From positions 1 to 14,016 of the forward strand of contig JAIYAI010000301.1 of assembly GCA_027489135.1 (NCBI GenBank): a DNA stretch of 14,016 bases, read 5' to 3'. Below the pieces are notes generated by a model. It worked only from the letters and a program-made list of their open reading frames with translations, ran no database searches and was not told the DNA's origin. Position 1 is the stretch's first letter. Each line of letters starts with the position of its first letter. Positions 5,811 through 13,747 of this stretch are shown one piece after another. The position numbers and the translations under genes are program-made. This DNA is from Acetobacteraceae bacterium (GTDB lineage: Bacteria > Pseudomonadota > Alphaproteobacteria > Acetobacterales > Acetobacteraceae).

Positions 5811-7250
5811 ATGATGCTGCCGCTCCTCCTCCATATCGTCGTCGTCACCCTGGTCAGTGTCCGGGTGCTGTTGCGGCCGCACCGGGACCCGGCGGCGCGG
5901 CTGGCCTGGATCGTCGTGGTGCTGGCGCTGCCGGCCGTCGGCGTCATCGGCTACCTGCTGCTGGGGGAGACCAATATCGGCCGCGCCCGGGTGCAGCGCA
6001 TGCGCGCCGTGATGGGCACCCTGCCCGATCCCGCCGCCGCCCCGGGGATGGAGGCGCCGGCCCTGGCGCCGGCGGTGCCGTCGCGCCACGCGCCGCTGTT
6101 CAAGGTGGGGCAGTCGATCAGCGGCCACGCGCCGGTGGGCGGCAACCGCGCCGCGCTGATGGCGGACAGCAACGCGATGGTGGCGTCGCTGGTCGCCGAT
6201 ATCGACGCGGCGACGGACCATGTGCACCTGCTCTTCTACATCTGGCTGCCCGACAACAACGGGCGGGCGGTGGCGGACGCCATGGGCCGCGCGGCGCGGC
6301 GCGGCGTCGCGGCCCGGGCGATGGTGGACGACCTCGGGTCGCGGCTGCTGGTGAAGAGCCCGCTCTGGGCGGAGATGCGCGACGCGGGGGTGAAGCTGGG
6401 CCGGGCGCTGAAGGTCGGCAATCCGCTGCTGCGGATCTGGGACGGGCGGCTGGATCTGCGGGATCACCGCAAGATCGTCGTGATCGACAACCGCGTCACC
6501 TATGTCGGCAGCCAGAACTGCGCGGATCCGGAGTTCCGCATCAAGGCGAAGTATGCGCCCTGGGTCGATGCCGTGCTGCGGGTGGAGGGGCCGGTGGCGC
6601 GCCAGGCGCAGCACCTCTTTGCGTCGGACTGGATGACCTATGGCGGGGACGACATCGCGCCGCTGCTGCGCGCGCCCTGGCCGGCGGCGCTGGCGGTGCC
6701 GGGCTTCCCGGCGCAGGTGGTGTGCAGCGGGCCGACGGTGCGGCATTCGGCGATGCCGGAGATGTTCCAGTCCCTGATGTATGCGGCGCGGCGGGAGCTG
6801 GTGATCACCACCCCCTACTACGTGCCGGATGACAGCCTGCAGGCCGCCCTCTGTGCCGCGGCGAACCGGGGGGTGGAGACGGTGATCGTCTTCCCCGCGC
6901 GGAACGACAACTGGGCGGTCGCGGCGGCGAGCCGCAGCCTCTACCCGGAACTGCTGGCGGCCGGCGTGGCGATCCACGAGTACGAGGGCGGGCTGCTGCA
7001 CGCCAAGACGCTGACATTGGATGGGGAGGTCGCGCTGATCGGCTCGGCCAACATGGATCGGCGCAGCTTCGACCTGAACTACGAGAACAACCTGCTGCTG
7101 GCCGATGAAGGCGTGACGGCGGCGATCCGCGCGCGGCAGGCGGACTACCTGGCGCAGTCGCGGCCGGTGCGGGCGGAGGAGGTGGCCGGCTGGTCCGCCT
7201 GGCGGCGGCTCTGGCACAACACCGCCGCCGTGATGGGGCCGGTGCTGTGA
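5811..7250 (+). CDS. cls: Cardiolipin synthase (phospholipase D superfamily)
   Basis: The enzyme condenses two phosphatidylglycerol molecules to cardiolipin and glycerol at the inner membrane. The 479-residue length is normal for bacterial Cls. Two N-terminal membrane helices (about 5-21 and 32-51, the second ending GYLLLGE) precede two PLD domains. Both HKD motifs are intact: H219-x-K221-x4-D226 followed by YVGSQN, and H397-x-K399-x4-D404 followed by ALIGSANMDRRSFDLNYE, the classic second motif. The ATG at 5811 (another follows at 5814) is chosen because the first membrane helix starts there. The open frame runs back to 5181, but that stretch crosses the parD-like gene and has no conserved sequence. 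The Shine-Dalgarno is weak (AAGG). Its stop is 62 nt before the short-chain dehydrogenase start on the same strand, so the two may be co-transcribed. Confidence 0.93.
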   Translation: MMLPLLLHIVVVTLVSVRVLLRPHRDPAARLAWIVVVLALPAVGVIGYLLLGETNIGRARVQRMRAVMGTLPDPAAAPGMEAPALAPAVPSRHAPLFKVGQSISGHAPVGGNRAALMADSNAMVASLVADIDAATDHVHLLFYIWLPDNNGRAVADAMGRAARRGVAARAMVDDLGSRLLVKSPLWAEMRDAGVKLGRALKVGNPLLRIWDGRLDLRDHRKIVVIDNRVTYVGSQNCADPEFRIKAKYAPWVDAVLRVEGPVARQAQHLFASDWMTYGGDDIAPLLRAPWPAALAVPGFPAQVVCSGPTVRHSAMPEMFQSLMYAARRELVITTPYYVPDDSLQAALCAAANRGVETVIVFPARNDNWAVAAASRSLYPELLAAGVAIHEYEGGLLHAKTLTLDGEVALIGSANMDRRSFDLNYENNLLLADEGVTAAIRARQADYLAQSRPVRAEEVAGWSAWRRLWHNTAAVMGPVL

Positions 7251-7312
7251 CCTGGACGGAGGGCGCGGCAGGCGGCAGGCTTCCGGCAACCGAGGGAAGG
7301 GAAGGAAACGCC

Positions 7313-8071
7313 ATGCGCCTCCAGGACAAGGTCGCCATCGTCACCGGGGCCGCGAGCGGCATGGGCGCCGCGACGGCGCGGCTCTTCGCGCAGGAAGGCG
7401 CGAAGGTCACCATCACCGACATGCTGGAGGCCGAGGGCGCGGCGGTGGCGGCCGAGATCGTCAAGGCCGGCGGCAGCGCGCGCTACCTGAAGCACGACGT
7501 GGCGGACGAGGCGAACTGGGAGGCGGTGGTGGCGGAGGTCGTGGCGAAGGACGGGCGCCTCGACATCATGGTGAACAACGCCGGCATCAGCGGCAGCGCT
7601 ACGAACGACATGTACGACACCGCGCTGTGGGACCGGATCATGAATGTGAACGCGCGCGGCGTGTTCCTGGGCACGAAGTACGCGGTGCAGGCGATGCGCC
7701 GGAACGGCGAGGCCGGCGGGTCGATCATCAACTTCTCATCGATCAGCGGCGTCGTCGGGCAGAACGGCATCCACTGCGCCTACAACGCCTCGAAGGCCGC
7801 CGTGCGCCTGCTGACGAAGACCGTCGCGGTGCAGGAGGGGCCCTACAACATCCGCGTCAACACGGTGCACCCCGGCGTGATGCCGCCGATGCGCACCAGC
7901 GGCAACACGGCCGATCCGGTGTTCCGGGAGAAGATGCTGCGCTCCGTCCCGCTGCGCCGCGCCGGCGGCGTGGAGGAGGTGGCGACCGTCTGCCTGTTCC
8001 TGGCGAGCGCGGAGAGCAGCTACATGACCGGCACGGAGTTGCACGTGGACGGGGGTTATCTCGCGCAGTAG
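7313..8071 (+). CDS. Short-chain dehydrogenase/reductase (SDR)
   Basis: A 252-residue classical SDR, cytosolic and NAD(P)-dependent. It has the cofactor motif TGAASGMG (11-18), D36 after the second strand (favouring NAD), NNAG (88-91), the structural N113, and the catalytic S143, Y157 and K161 (AYNASKAA). The C-terminal TGTELHVDGG motif is also typical. The substrate is unknown; the sequence resembles the FabG-like/hydroxysteroid or cyclic alcohol dehydrogenase group. The ATG at 7313 has a purine-rich GAAGGGAAGGAAA stretch upstream. A GTG at 7247 overlapping the cls stop would add 22 residues outside the family's usual N-terminus and was not chosen. It follows cls on the same strand and converges on the GT9/TPR gene with only 9 bp between the stop codons. 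Confidence 0.93.
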   Translation: MRLQDKVAIVTGAASGMGAATARLFAQEGAKVTITDMLEAEGAAVAAEIVKAGGSARYLKHDVADEANWEAVVAEVVAKDGRLDIMVNNAGISGSATNDMYDTALWDRIMNVNARGVFLGTKYAVQAMRRNGEAGGSIINFSSISGVVGQNGIHCAYNASKAAVRLLTKTVAVQEGPYNIRVNTVHPGVMPPMRTSGNTADPVFREKMLRSVPLRRAGGVEEVATVCLFLASAESSYMTGTELHVDGGYLAQ

Positions 8072-8080
8072 CGGCGCGGC

Positions 8081-11000
8081 TCAGTCCGCCGCCACCGCGC
8101 GCGCGTCGGTCCGGCCCTGTTCCTCGAGACAGGCGCGGACCGCCGCGAAGATATCCTCGGGGCGGATATGGACCAGGCAGGGCAGGCCCTTGCCGCAATC
8201 GGCCGCCTCCTCGACGCCGCAGCCGACGCAGGGGACGCGGCGCGAGACGATGTAGCCATGCCCGTCCTGCCCCCACTCGTCCCAGTTGTGCCGCCCCATA
8301 TGCACGCTGACGACGGGCGCGCCCCGCAGCGCGGCCAGGTGCTTCGGCCCCGAATCATTGCCCACGAAGACCGCGCAGGACGAGGCCAGCATGTCGAAAT
8401 CGTCGAAGGCGAGCTGCCCTTCGGCCAGTACGACGCGCTCGCCCATCGCCTGCAGATCGGCCCGCACCGCTTCGGGCAGCGGCCCGTCGGCGATCAGCAG
8501 GACGTGCAGGCCCGCCTGCGTCGCGATCATGCGCGCGAGCGCCGCGAAGCTTTCCATCGGCCAGCGCGTGACCGGCAGGCGGGATCCGGCGTGCAGGACT
8601 GCGAAACGGCCATCCGCCGGCAGTCCCGCGCGCCTCCGTGCGGGGCCCGGGTCGCCGGTGCGCGGCAAGGTACGATGCGCGTTGCCGAGCGTCGCGCCCA
8701 GCGCCTCCACCAGGGTCATGACCATCGAGGCGTGCGAGATGCATTCCCGCCCGTTGAGCGGATCGCGCGACTGCGCCTCGATCCCGAAGCTCAGCCAGGG
8801 GAAGTCGCGCGGACCGAAGCCGATGGTGGTGCGCGCATCCGCCAGCAGCAGCAGCGGCCGCGAATCGGCGCCTGAGCAGAGGTCGACCGCCACGTCGATC
8901 TTCCAGCCCCGCATGACCTCGCGCAGGCGCGCCGCCTCGGACAGCGGCATGTGGCGCGTGCGGAGCGCATGGTCGTAGAGAAACGCGACGCTCTCGGTTG
9001 CCTCGAACAGGCCCAGGGAATCGAGCAGGGGTCGCAGGAACGGACTGGCCAGCCCGTAGAAGCGGGCCTGGGGGAACAGCTCGCGCAGCCGCAGCATCGC
9101 GGGGATCGAGGTCGAGACGTCGCCGAGCTGGTCGACCCGCATCACCAGCACGCGCTCGACCGGTCCCTCGATCAGGCCGCGCCGCGCCGGGCGCAGGATG
9201 GTCTCGAGGCCGTTCACGTGGTCCTCGACGGACCCGCCGACACGCGCCGGGATGAAGGCGTTCGAACGCTCTCGCGCGTCGGGTTCGGTGCCGATCCGCA
9301 CCTCGAATTCGCGCGTCTGGTATCCGGAATCGCGCTCCTCGAAGTGCAGCTGGAGCTCGGTCAGCCCGGCGGGCATGCCGGAGACGTCGATCCAGGCATG
9401 GAAGATCGCATGCTGCCATTCCGGCCGGCTGTCGGGCAGCGGCGCTCCCTCGGCCGCCTCCACCCGCGCGACCGTGCGCCCGCCAAGCCGGACGCGCATC
9501 GCCAGCGGCACCTGGGGGCCCACTGCGCGCACGCGCACGGCCTCGATCCCGGTCAGCAGCGCCATCGCTTCGCCGCCGGCGCGCCGCGCGCCGATCTGCA
9601 TCACGTCGAGGCGCGGCTGCGGATCGGCGACGGACAGGCGCGACGTCTCGGAGATCATGCGCCGCGGCAGCATCCGCAGCAGCGGCTCGTCCACCGGCTC
9701 CCGGCCCAGCGCCCTGCGATAGAGCAGTCGCCGGCGGGCGAGATCGGTCCGCCGGGGCGAGGCGAGCACCCAGGGCAGGATGGTCTCGATCGACGCGCAT
9801 TCCGGCCAGATGGCGAGCAGCTCGTTCGTCAGGAATTCGTCGTCCGGACGACGCCGGAGCAGGGTCTGGAACGCTTCGACCGCGCTCGCGTAGTCGCCGA
9901 GCGTCTTCCGGACGAGAGCGAGTTCAAGCAGAATGTCGTCGCCCTCGGGATACCGAGCGCGCAGGGTCCCGAGCACCGAGTCCGCGGCACGCCACGCGCC
10001 GCACTGCTTCAGCCGCTGGCCAAGTTCAAGCATCCGCCCGCGGTCGAGCAGCAGGTCCGGCGGCGCGTGGCGCGTCAGCAGGTGGACCCCGGCCTCCACC
10101 GCGCCGCGACCCGCGATATCCCATCCGAGCGTGTGGCAGACCTCCGGCGCCGTACCGCAGGCGAGGCCCAGGACGACACGCCCGAGATGCGTCTGGAGGA
10201 CAGGCTCGGGCGTCGTCTCCGGCAGAAGCGTGCGGAGCACGCCCTCCAGCATCGCAAGATCGGGCGGAGGCAGCGCGCCGGCTTCGCGGGCTGCACCGGT
10301 ATGCAGCGGCGGGATGTCCGCCGCCCCCCGGATGATGGCGCCCCGCATATGCGGGCCGAGCGCCGGCGCCGCCAGGAGGTCCACGATCTCGTGGCAGAGC
10401 CTTTGCAGGAGGTTGTGCAGCACCCGCCAGGCCATCGCCTCGATATCGGCGACGTGCCAGCCCGCTCCGAGGAAGCTGCAGCGTCGGGGCGCCGCGGCGA
10501 GGATCCCGAGGCCGGCGCACACGGCAGAATCCGGCGCGAAGGTACCATCCGGGCCGGCGGCGCCTTCGACCGCCGCGCGGAGGGCCCGCAGGGTCTCCAG
10601 CAGTGCCGCCTGTTCCGCGGGGGCCAGCGCGGCATCGGTCCAGTCCACCACGACGCCGGCCGCGGCCGAGGCTTCGAACGCGAGGGCCGCCACCGGGGCC
10701 GCGGGCATCGGCCCGTCTGCCAAGCTTGCCGTGACGAGGGCGCGCAGCAGGGCGCGCGGAAAGCCGGTGCTGCGCGGCCCGGGCCAGGGGCGGCCCGCGA
10801 AGGCGGCGCGTGCCGGCGCCGGGGGCAGCGGACGTCCCGGACCGGCCAGCAGGAGGGCGAGGTCGCGGAAGGCCGCGGCCACATCGGCGAGGCCCTGCGC
10901 CGCGAGCGAGTCCGCGATGTCCGCCACCGCGAGGGGATCCTGCGGCGCGACCTCGGCCTGCATCAGCCGCAGGGCGTCTGCGATGGCCTGCGGCGTGCGC

Positions 11001-11461
11001 GACGCCAGGTGCCGTTCCGGCAGGCGGGGAACCCAGTCCGCGGCGCCGGCTGCGGCGAGAAGTTCCTGGCGGGCGTCGGCACTGCCCATCTCCGCGGCCC
11101 GGGCATAGGCGGCGCGCGCGGCACTCGCATTGCCGGTGACCTTGAAGAGATGCGCGAGCATGAGGGTGGCATCGGCATTCTGCGGCGCGATGTCGCGGGC
11201 CCGGCGGAAGGCTTCGGCGGCCCGGGGGTAGTCGCCCATTTCCTTCGCGCAGTTGCCGAGCTGGACAAGGAGGTCGGCCCGGTCGGGCCCGCGGGCGAGG
11301 ACCATGGCATAGAGCTGCACCGCCTCCGCCCAATCCCCGCGATCACGAGCGGCGTCGGCGAGGGTGATGTCGTTGGGCATCCCCACTAGACGGCGCACCA
11401 CGGCCGGCGCGGCCCGCCCAAAAGCCATCGGTGGACGCCTGAGGTTCATGCTCATTCCCAT
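8081..11461 (-). CDS. TPR protein with C-terminal family 9 glycosyltransferase domain
   Basis: A 1126-residue multidomain protein. TPR-like helices occupy about 38-125 (for example RGDWAEAVQLYAMVLARGPD and GDYPRAAEAFRRARDIAP). A long alanine-rich helical region follows, then more TPR-like sequence at about 475-545 (LGDYASAVEAFQTLLRRRPD) and a beta-rich section at about 610-725. The last 350 residues are a GT9 domain of the ADP-heptose:LPS heptosyltransferase type. It opens RVLVMRVDQLGDVSTSIPAM and carries the VLHAGSRLPVTRWP, FVGNDSGPKHLAA (1032-1044) and C1078-x2-C1081...C1089...C1095 marks. GT9 enzymes add sugars from nucleotide donors to LPS or other surface glycans. Three clustered ATGs (11461, 11455, 11449) are possible starts; 11455 has AAGGGG 9 nt upstream. 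The donor and acceptor cannot be told. It is divergent from the methyltransferase gene. Confidence 0.88.
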   Translation of the reverse strand: MGMSMNLRRPPMAFGRAAPAVVRRLVGMPNDITLADAARDRGDWAEAVQLYAMVLARGPDRADLLVQLGNCAKEMGDYPRAAEAFRRARDIAPQNADATLMLAHLFKVTGNASAARAAYARAAEMGSADARQELLAAAGAADWVPRLPERHLASRTPQAIADALRLMQAEVAPQDPLAVADIADSLAAQGLADVAAAFRDLALLLAGPGRPLPPAPARAAFAGRPWPGPRSTGFPRALLRALVTASLADGPMPAAPVAALAFEASAAAGVVVDWTDAALAPAEQAALLETLRALRAAVEGAAGPDGTFAPDSAVCAGLGILAAAPRRCSFLGAGWHVADIEAMAWRVLHNLLQRLCHEIVDLLAAPALGPHMRGAIIRGAADIPPLHTGAAREAGALPPPDLAMLEGVLRTLLPETTPEPVLQTHLGRVVLGLACGTAPEVCHTLGWDIAGRGAVEAGVHLLTRHAPPDLLLDRGRMLELGQRLKQCGAWRAADSVLGTLRARYPEGDDILLELALVRKTLGDYASAVEAFQTLLRRRPDDEFLTNELLAIWPECASIETILPWVLASPRRTDLARRRLLYRRALGREPVDEPLLRMLPRRMISETSRLSVADPQPRLDVMQIGARRAGGEAMALLTGIEAVRVRAVGPQVPLAMRVRLGGRTVARVEAAEGAPLPDSRPEWQHAIFHAWIDVSGMPAGLTELQLHFEERDSGYQTREFEVRIGTEPDARERSNAFIPARVGGSVEDHVNGLETILRPARRGLIEGPVERVLVMRVDQLGDVSTSIPAMLRLRELFPQARFYGLASPFLRPLLDSLGLFEATESVAFLYDHALRTRHMPLSEAARLREVMRGWKIDVAVDLCSGADSRPLLLLADARTTIGFGPRDFPWLSFGIEAQSRDPLNGRECISHASMVMTLVEALGATLGNAHRTLPRTGDPGPARRRAGLPADGRFAVLHAGSRLPVTRWPMESFAALARMIATQAGLHVLLIADGPLPEAVRADLQAMGERVVLAEGQLAFDDFDMLASSCAVFVGNDSGPKHLAALRGAPVVSVHMGRHNWDEWGQDGHGYIVSRRVPCVGCGVEEAADCGKGLPCLVHIRPEDIFAAVRACLEEQGRTDARAVAAD

Positions 11462-11663
11462 CCGCCCCTTGCTGCAGGGTACCGAGGCGCTCTCCCGTAT
11501 ACGTGCTTACGAGAGACAAACGAAGAGGCAGACAGTACGGCATCGCATGACGGAAGAGGGGTATGCTTGGTAGAACATTGCCAAGTCGCCGCTCTGGCCG
11601 GTAGGATCAGACCAGTTACGGCATGCGCGCCTACATCCACCCCCCGAGGAGCGTAGCAACCAC
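11462..11663. other. Divergent intergenic region between GT9/TPR and methyltransferase genes
   Basis: These 202 bp separate two divergent starts and are visibly less GC-rich than the sequence to the left. An imperfectly placed dyad, CTTGG (11566-11570) and CCAAG (11581-11585) with 10 nt between, could be an operator. No convincing -35/-10 pair was found on either strand, and the short frames across it look non-coding. Confidence 0.4.
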
Positions 11664-12443
11664 GTGTCCAGCGGATCCGAGGACGGCGCCCTACTGGCCG
11701 CCGGCAGTGTGCCCGTCGTCGCCCCGGCGACTTCCCCCTGCAAGGTTTGCGGCAGCACGGCTGGGCTTCGCTTCGGATTGCCCCGCAGCAAACGCAGCGG
11801 TCACCCGATCCCGGACGAGCCCGACGATTGCTGGTACTACGAATGCAGCCAGTGCAAGTTCCTGTTCACGCGCGGCATGGACGACGTACCCCAGGAAACC
11901 ATCTACGACGATACATACTGGGGCACGCAGGATCCGAACTGGTACGGGCGGGTGCCGCAGACGATGCGCCTCATCGCCTTGGCGGCCAGCCTGTTGCAGA
12001 AACCGATCGACGAGGCGGATGTACTTGATTTCGGTTGCGGCAGCGGCGGGTTCGTCGAGATCGCGCGTCGCTCCCTGTCATTGAACGCCTGGGGAACCGA
12101 CATCATTCGGCCGCGGCTCGCGGAGGAGTACTTCCTCCCGGATCTTGGCACCAGGAAGTTCGACATCATTGTGGCATGCGAGGTCATCGAGCATTTGCCT
12201 GACCCGGTCGAGACACTTCGGATGGTGCGATCGCATCTTAAGTGGCCCGGCGTCTTTGCATTTCAGACGGCCGAGTACAATCCGCACGTATGCGACCGGG
12301 ACTGGTGGTACCTCGGCCCGGACAACGGGCACATCTCACTCTATTCGCGTGAGTCGCTCGATCTCATCTTCCGCAGCCTCGGCGGCGTCCGGCGCGCCGA
12401 CTGGCGGGGCTACAAGGGCGTCCAGGCCTGGCTGTTCCCGTGA
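11664..12443 (+). CDS. Class I SAM-dependent methyltransferase with N-terminal Cys4 zinc motif
   Basis: A 259-residue methyltransferase. Its N-terminus has CKVC (C26, C29) and CSQC (C61, C64), a zinc-binding pattern seen in methyltransferases linked to sugar or surface-glycan modification, followed by the common IYDDTYWG element (80-87). The Rossmann methyltransferase core has motif I VLDFGCGSGGF (120-130), the acidic D146 ending strand 2 (WGTDI), and EVIEHLPDP (173-181), the usual post-motif of the Methyltransf_23 type. It would transfer a methyl group from SAM in the cytosol; the acceptor is unknown. The GTG start at 11664 has GAGGAG about 12 nt upstream, a little far. Base composition is lower in GC than flanking genes (12121-12180 has 34 G+C of 60), hinting at transfer. 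Divergence from a glycosyltransferase supports a glycan-related role. Confidence 0.88.
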   Translation: MSSGSEDGALLAAGSVPVVAPATSPCKVCGSTAGLRFGLPRSKRSGHPIPDEPDDCWYYECSQCKFLFTRGMDDVPQETIYDDTYWGTQDPNWYGRVPQTMRLIALAASLLQKPIDEADVLDFGCGSGGFVEIARRSLSLNAWGTDIIRPRLAEEYFLPDLGTRKFDIIVACEVIEHLPDPVETLRMVRSHLKWPGVFAFQTAEYNPHVCDRDWWYLGPDNGHISLYSRESLDLIFRSLGGVRRADWRGYKGVQAWLFP

Positions 12444-12482
12444 CGGCGGGCGACGGTATGACGCCGTAGAACGCCCGTCACG
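12439..12482 (+). terminator. Hairpin at the methyltransferase stop codon, possible terminator
   Basis: CGTGAC plus GGGCG (with a 3-nt bulge between) pairs with CGCCC plus GTCACG, an 11-bp stem spanning the TGA stop, with ACGG/CCGT pairing inside the loop. No T-tract follows, so the terminator reading is tentative. A smaller dyad, GGAGCG/CGCTCC (12497-12518), lies just beyond the convergent LLM monooxygenase stop. Confidence 0.35.
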
Positions 12483-12520
12483 TCACGGCGAAGGAGGGAG
12501 CGACCGGCTGACCGCTCCTC

Positions 12521-13612
12521 CTACTCCGCCGCCACCCGCGACGGCCGGCCCCAGGACTGCAGCACCGGCAGGCACTCCTTGGCGAAGAGCCGCAGCGACG
12601 CCTCCGCCTTGTCGATCGGGATGCCGCCGAAGCGGAAGGACATCGCCATCTCGAAGTCGCCGACCAGCGCGCGGCGCGCCTCGATCTCGCGCAGCATGCG
12701 GTCCGGCGTGCCCCAGGCGGCGGCCTTCATGAAGCCGTCCGTCGCGCCGCCGAGGCCGGACTTCTTGGCGATCTCGGCCTTCTGGGCGTAGGCGTCGTAG
12801 CCCTTCACCGTGGCGAAGTGCTCGCCCAGCAGTTCGTAGTGATGGAAGTTGCTCTCGACGAACTTGTACATGTACTGCCGCGCATGTTCCTCGGCCTCGG
12901 CCTGGTCCGGCCAGCAGAAGCCGAAGTCGACGATCATCAGCCCCGGCGCCTCCTTGCCGTGGAACTCGCGGTGCAGCTTGCGGTTCAGCTCGATGGACGG
13001 CATGCGCATCTGCCAGGGCCTGTCGGAGAACATGACCATCCGGGCGCCGAGCTTCGCGCAGGACTGCACGCTGTCCTCGCTCGACGCCACGGCGTAGATG
13101 CGGTCGTCGAAGCTGTACTTGGGCCTGGGGCGGATCTCGATCCGCGGCTGTGGGTAGTGCGGGCCCTGGCCTTCCATGAAGCCGGTGCGCAGCGCCTCGA
13201 CGATCATCGGCGCCGCCTCGTCGAAGCGGGTGCGGCTCTCGTCCATGGTGCCGCGGAAGGCGGTGAACTCCCGCCGCGCCAGCCCCCGGCCCATGCCGAA
13301 GCGCAGCCGCCCTTCGCAGAGCAGATCCAGCATCGCCACCTGCTCGGCGACGCGCAGCGGGTCGTGCCAGGGCAGGATGACGGCGGCGGTGCCGAGGTCG
13401 ATGTCCGGGCACTTCGCCGCCAGCCAGGTCATCAGCTGGACATTGTCCGGGCAGAAAGAATAGTCGAAGAAATGGTGCTCGGCCGACCAGAGCACGTTGA
13501 AGCCGAGATCGGCGGCGAGGCGGGCGAGCCGGATGTCCTCCGCCCAGACCTGGTCATCCTTCATGCCGTCCCAGCCATAGCTGGAGAACAGCATCATCAG
13601 GCCGACATCCAT
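12521..13612 (-). CDS. LLM-class flavin-dependent oxidoreductase
   Basis: A 363-residue luciferase-like monooxygenase, using reduced FMN and oxygen in a TIM-barrel fold in the cytosol. The N-terminus MDVGLMMLFSSYGWDG forms the first barrel strand. Family marks are LGFNVLWSAEHHF (37-49, with the W-x-x-E-H-H flavin-site motif), LGTAAVILPWHDPLRVAEQ, and the GRLRFGMGRG loop (101-110), followed by EFTAFRGTMDESRTRFDE. These place it with the bacterial luciferase/alkanal monooxygenase-like group; the substrate is not known. The start at 13612 is well supported by AGGAGG with 5 nt spacing. A longer frame to 13930 is rejected. It converges on the methyltransferase with 77 bp between stops, and is divergent from inorganic pyrophosphatase. 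No flavin reductase partner is adjacent. Confidence 0.92.
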   Translation of the reverse strand: MDVGLMMLFSSYGWDGMKDDQVWAEDIRLARLAADLGFNVLWSAEHHFFDYSFCPDNVQLMTWLAAKCPDIDLGTAAVILPWHDPLRVAEQVAMLDLLCEGRLRFGMGRGLARREFTAFRGTMDESRTRFDEAAPMIVEALRTGFMEGQGPHYPQPRIEIRPRPKYSFDDRIYAVASSEDSVQSCAKLGARMVMFSDRPWQMRMPSIELNRKLHREFHGKEAPGLMIVDFGFCWPDQAEAEEHARQYMYKFVESNFHHYELLGEHFATVKGYDAYAQKAEIAKKSGLGGATDGFMKAAAWGTPDRMLREIEARRALVGDFEMAMSFRFGGIPIDKAEASLRLFAKECLPVLQSWGRPSRVAAE

Positions 13613-13640
13613 CGCTTCCTCCTGCGCGTTCTTGGGGGGA

Positions 13641-13669
13641 AGGGTCCGCGTCCCCGACGGCGGCGTCAA
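13641..13669 (-). promoter_or_regulatory. Candidate promoter for the LLM monooxygenase
   Basis: On the minus strand TTGACG (plus 13664-13669) is followed after 17 nt by GACCCT (13641-13646), about 28 nt upstream of the start codon. The -35 box is good and the -10 weak, as is common in GC-rich alphaproteobacteria. The rest of the 135-bp divergent gap must also hold the pyrophosphatase promoter, which I could not place. Confidence 0.3.
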
Positions 13670-13747
13670 GCCGCGCTTGCGCCGGCCGGCCGCGATGCGA
13701 TAGGGCGCGCCCATGGGGCGGCGGACCGCCCTGCCGGAGCCAGAGCC

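Noticed and set aside
5799..7289. 496-residue antisense frame
   Set aside because: His/Arg-rich mirror of cls; no family signature.
7247..7312. GTG start of the short-chain dehydrogenase overlapping the cls stop
   Set aside because: The SDR family N-terminus begins at the ATG at 7313, which has a purine-rich ribosome site; the extra 22 residues look random.
8951..11389. 812-residue plus-strand frame
   Set aside because: Shadow of the GT9/TPR gene, which carries clear domain motifs on the other strand.
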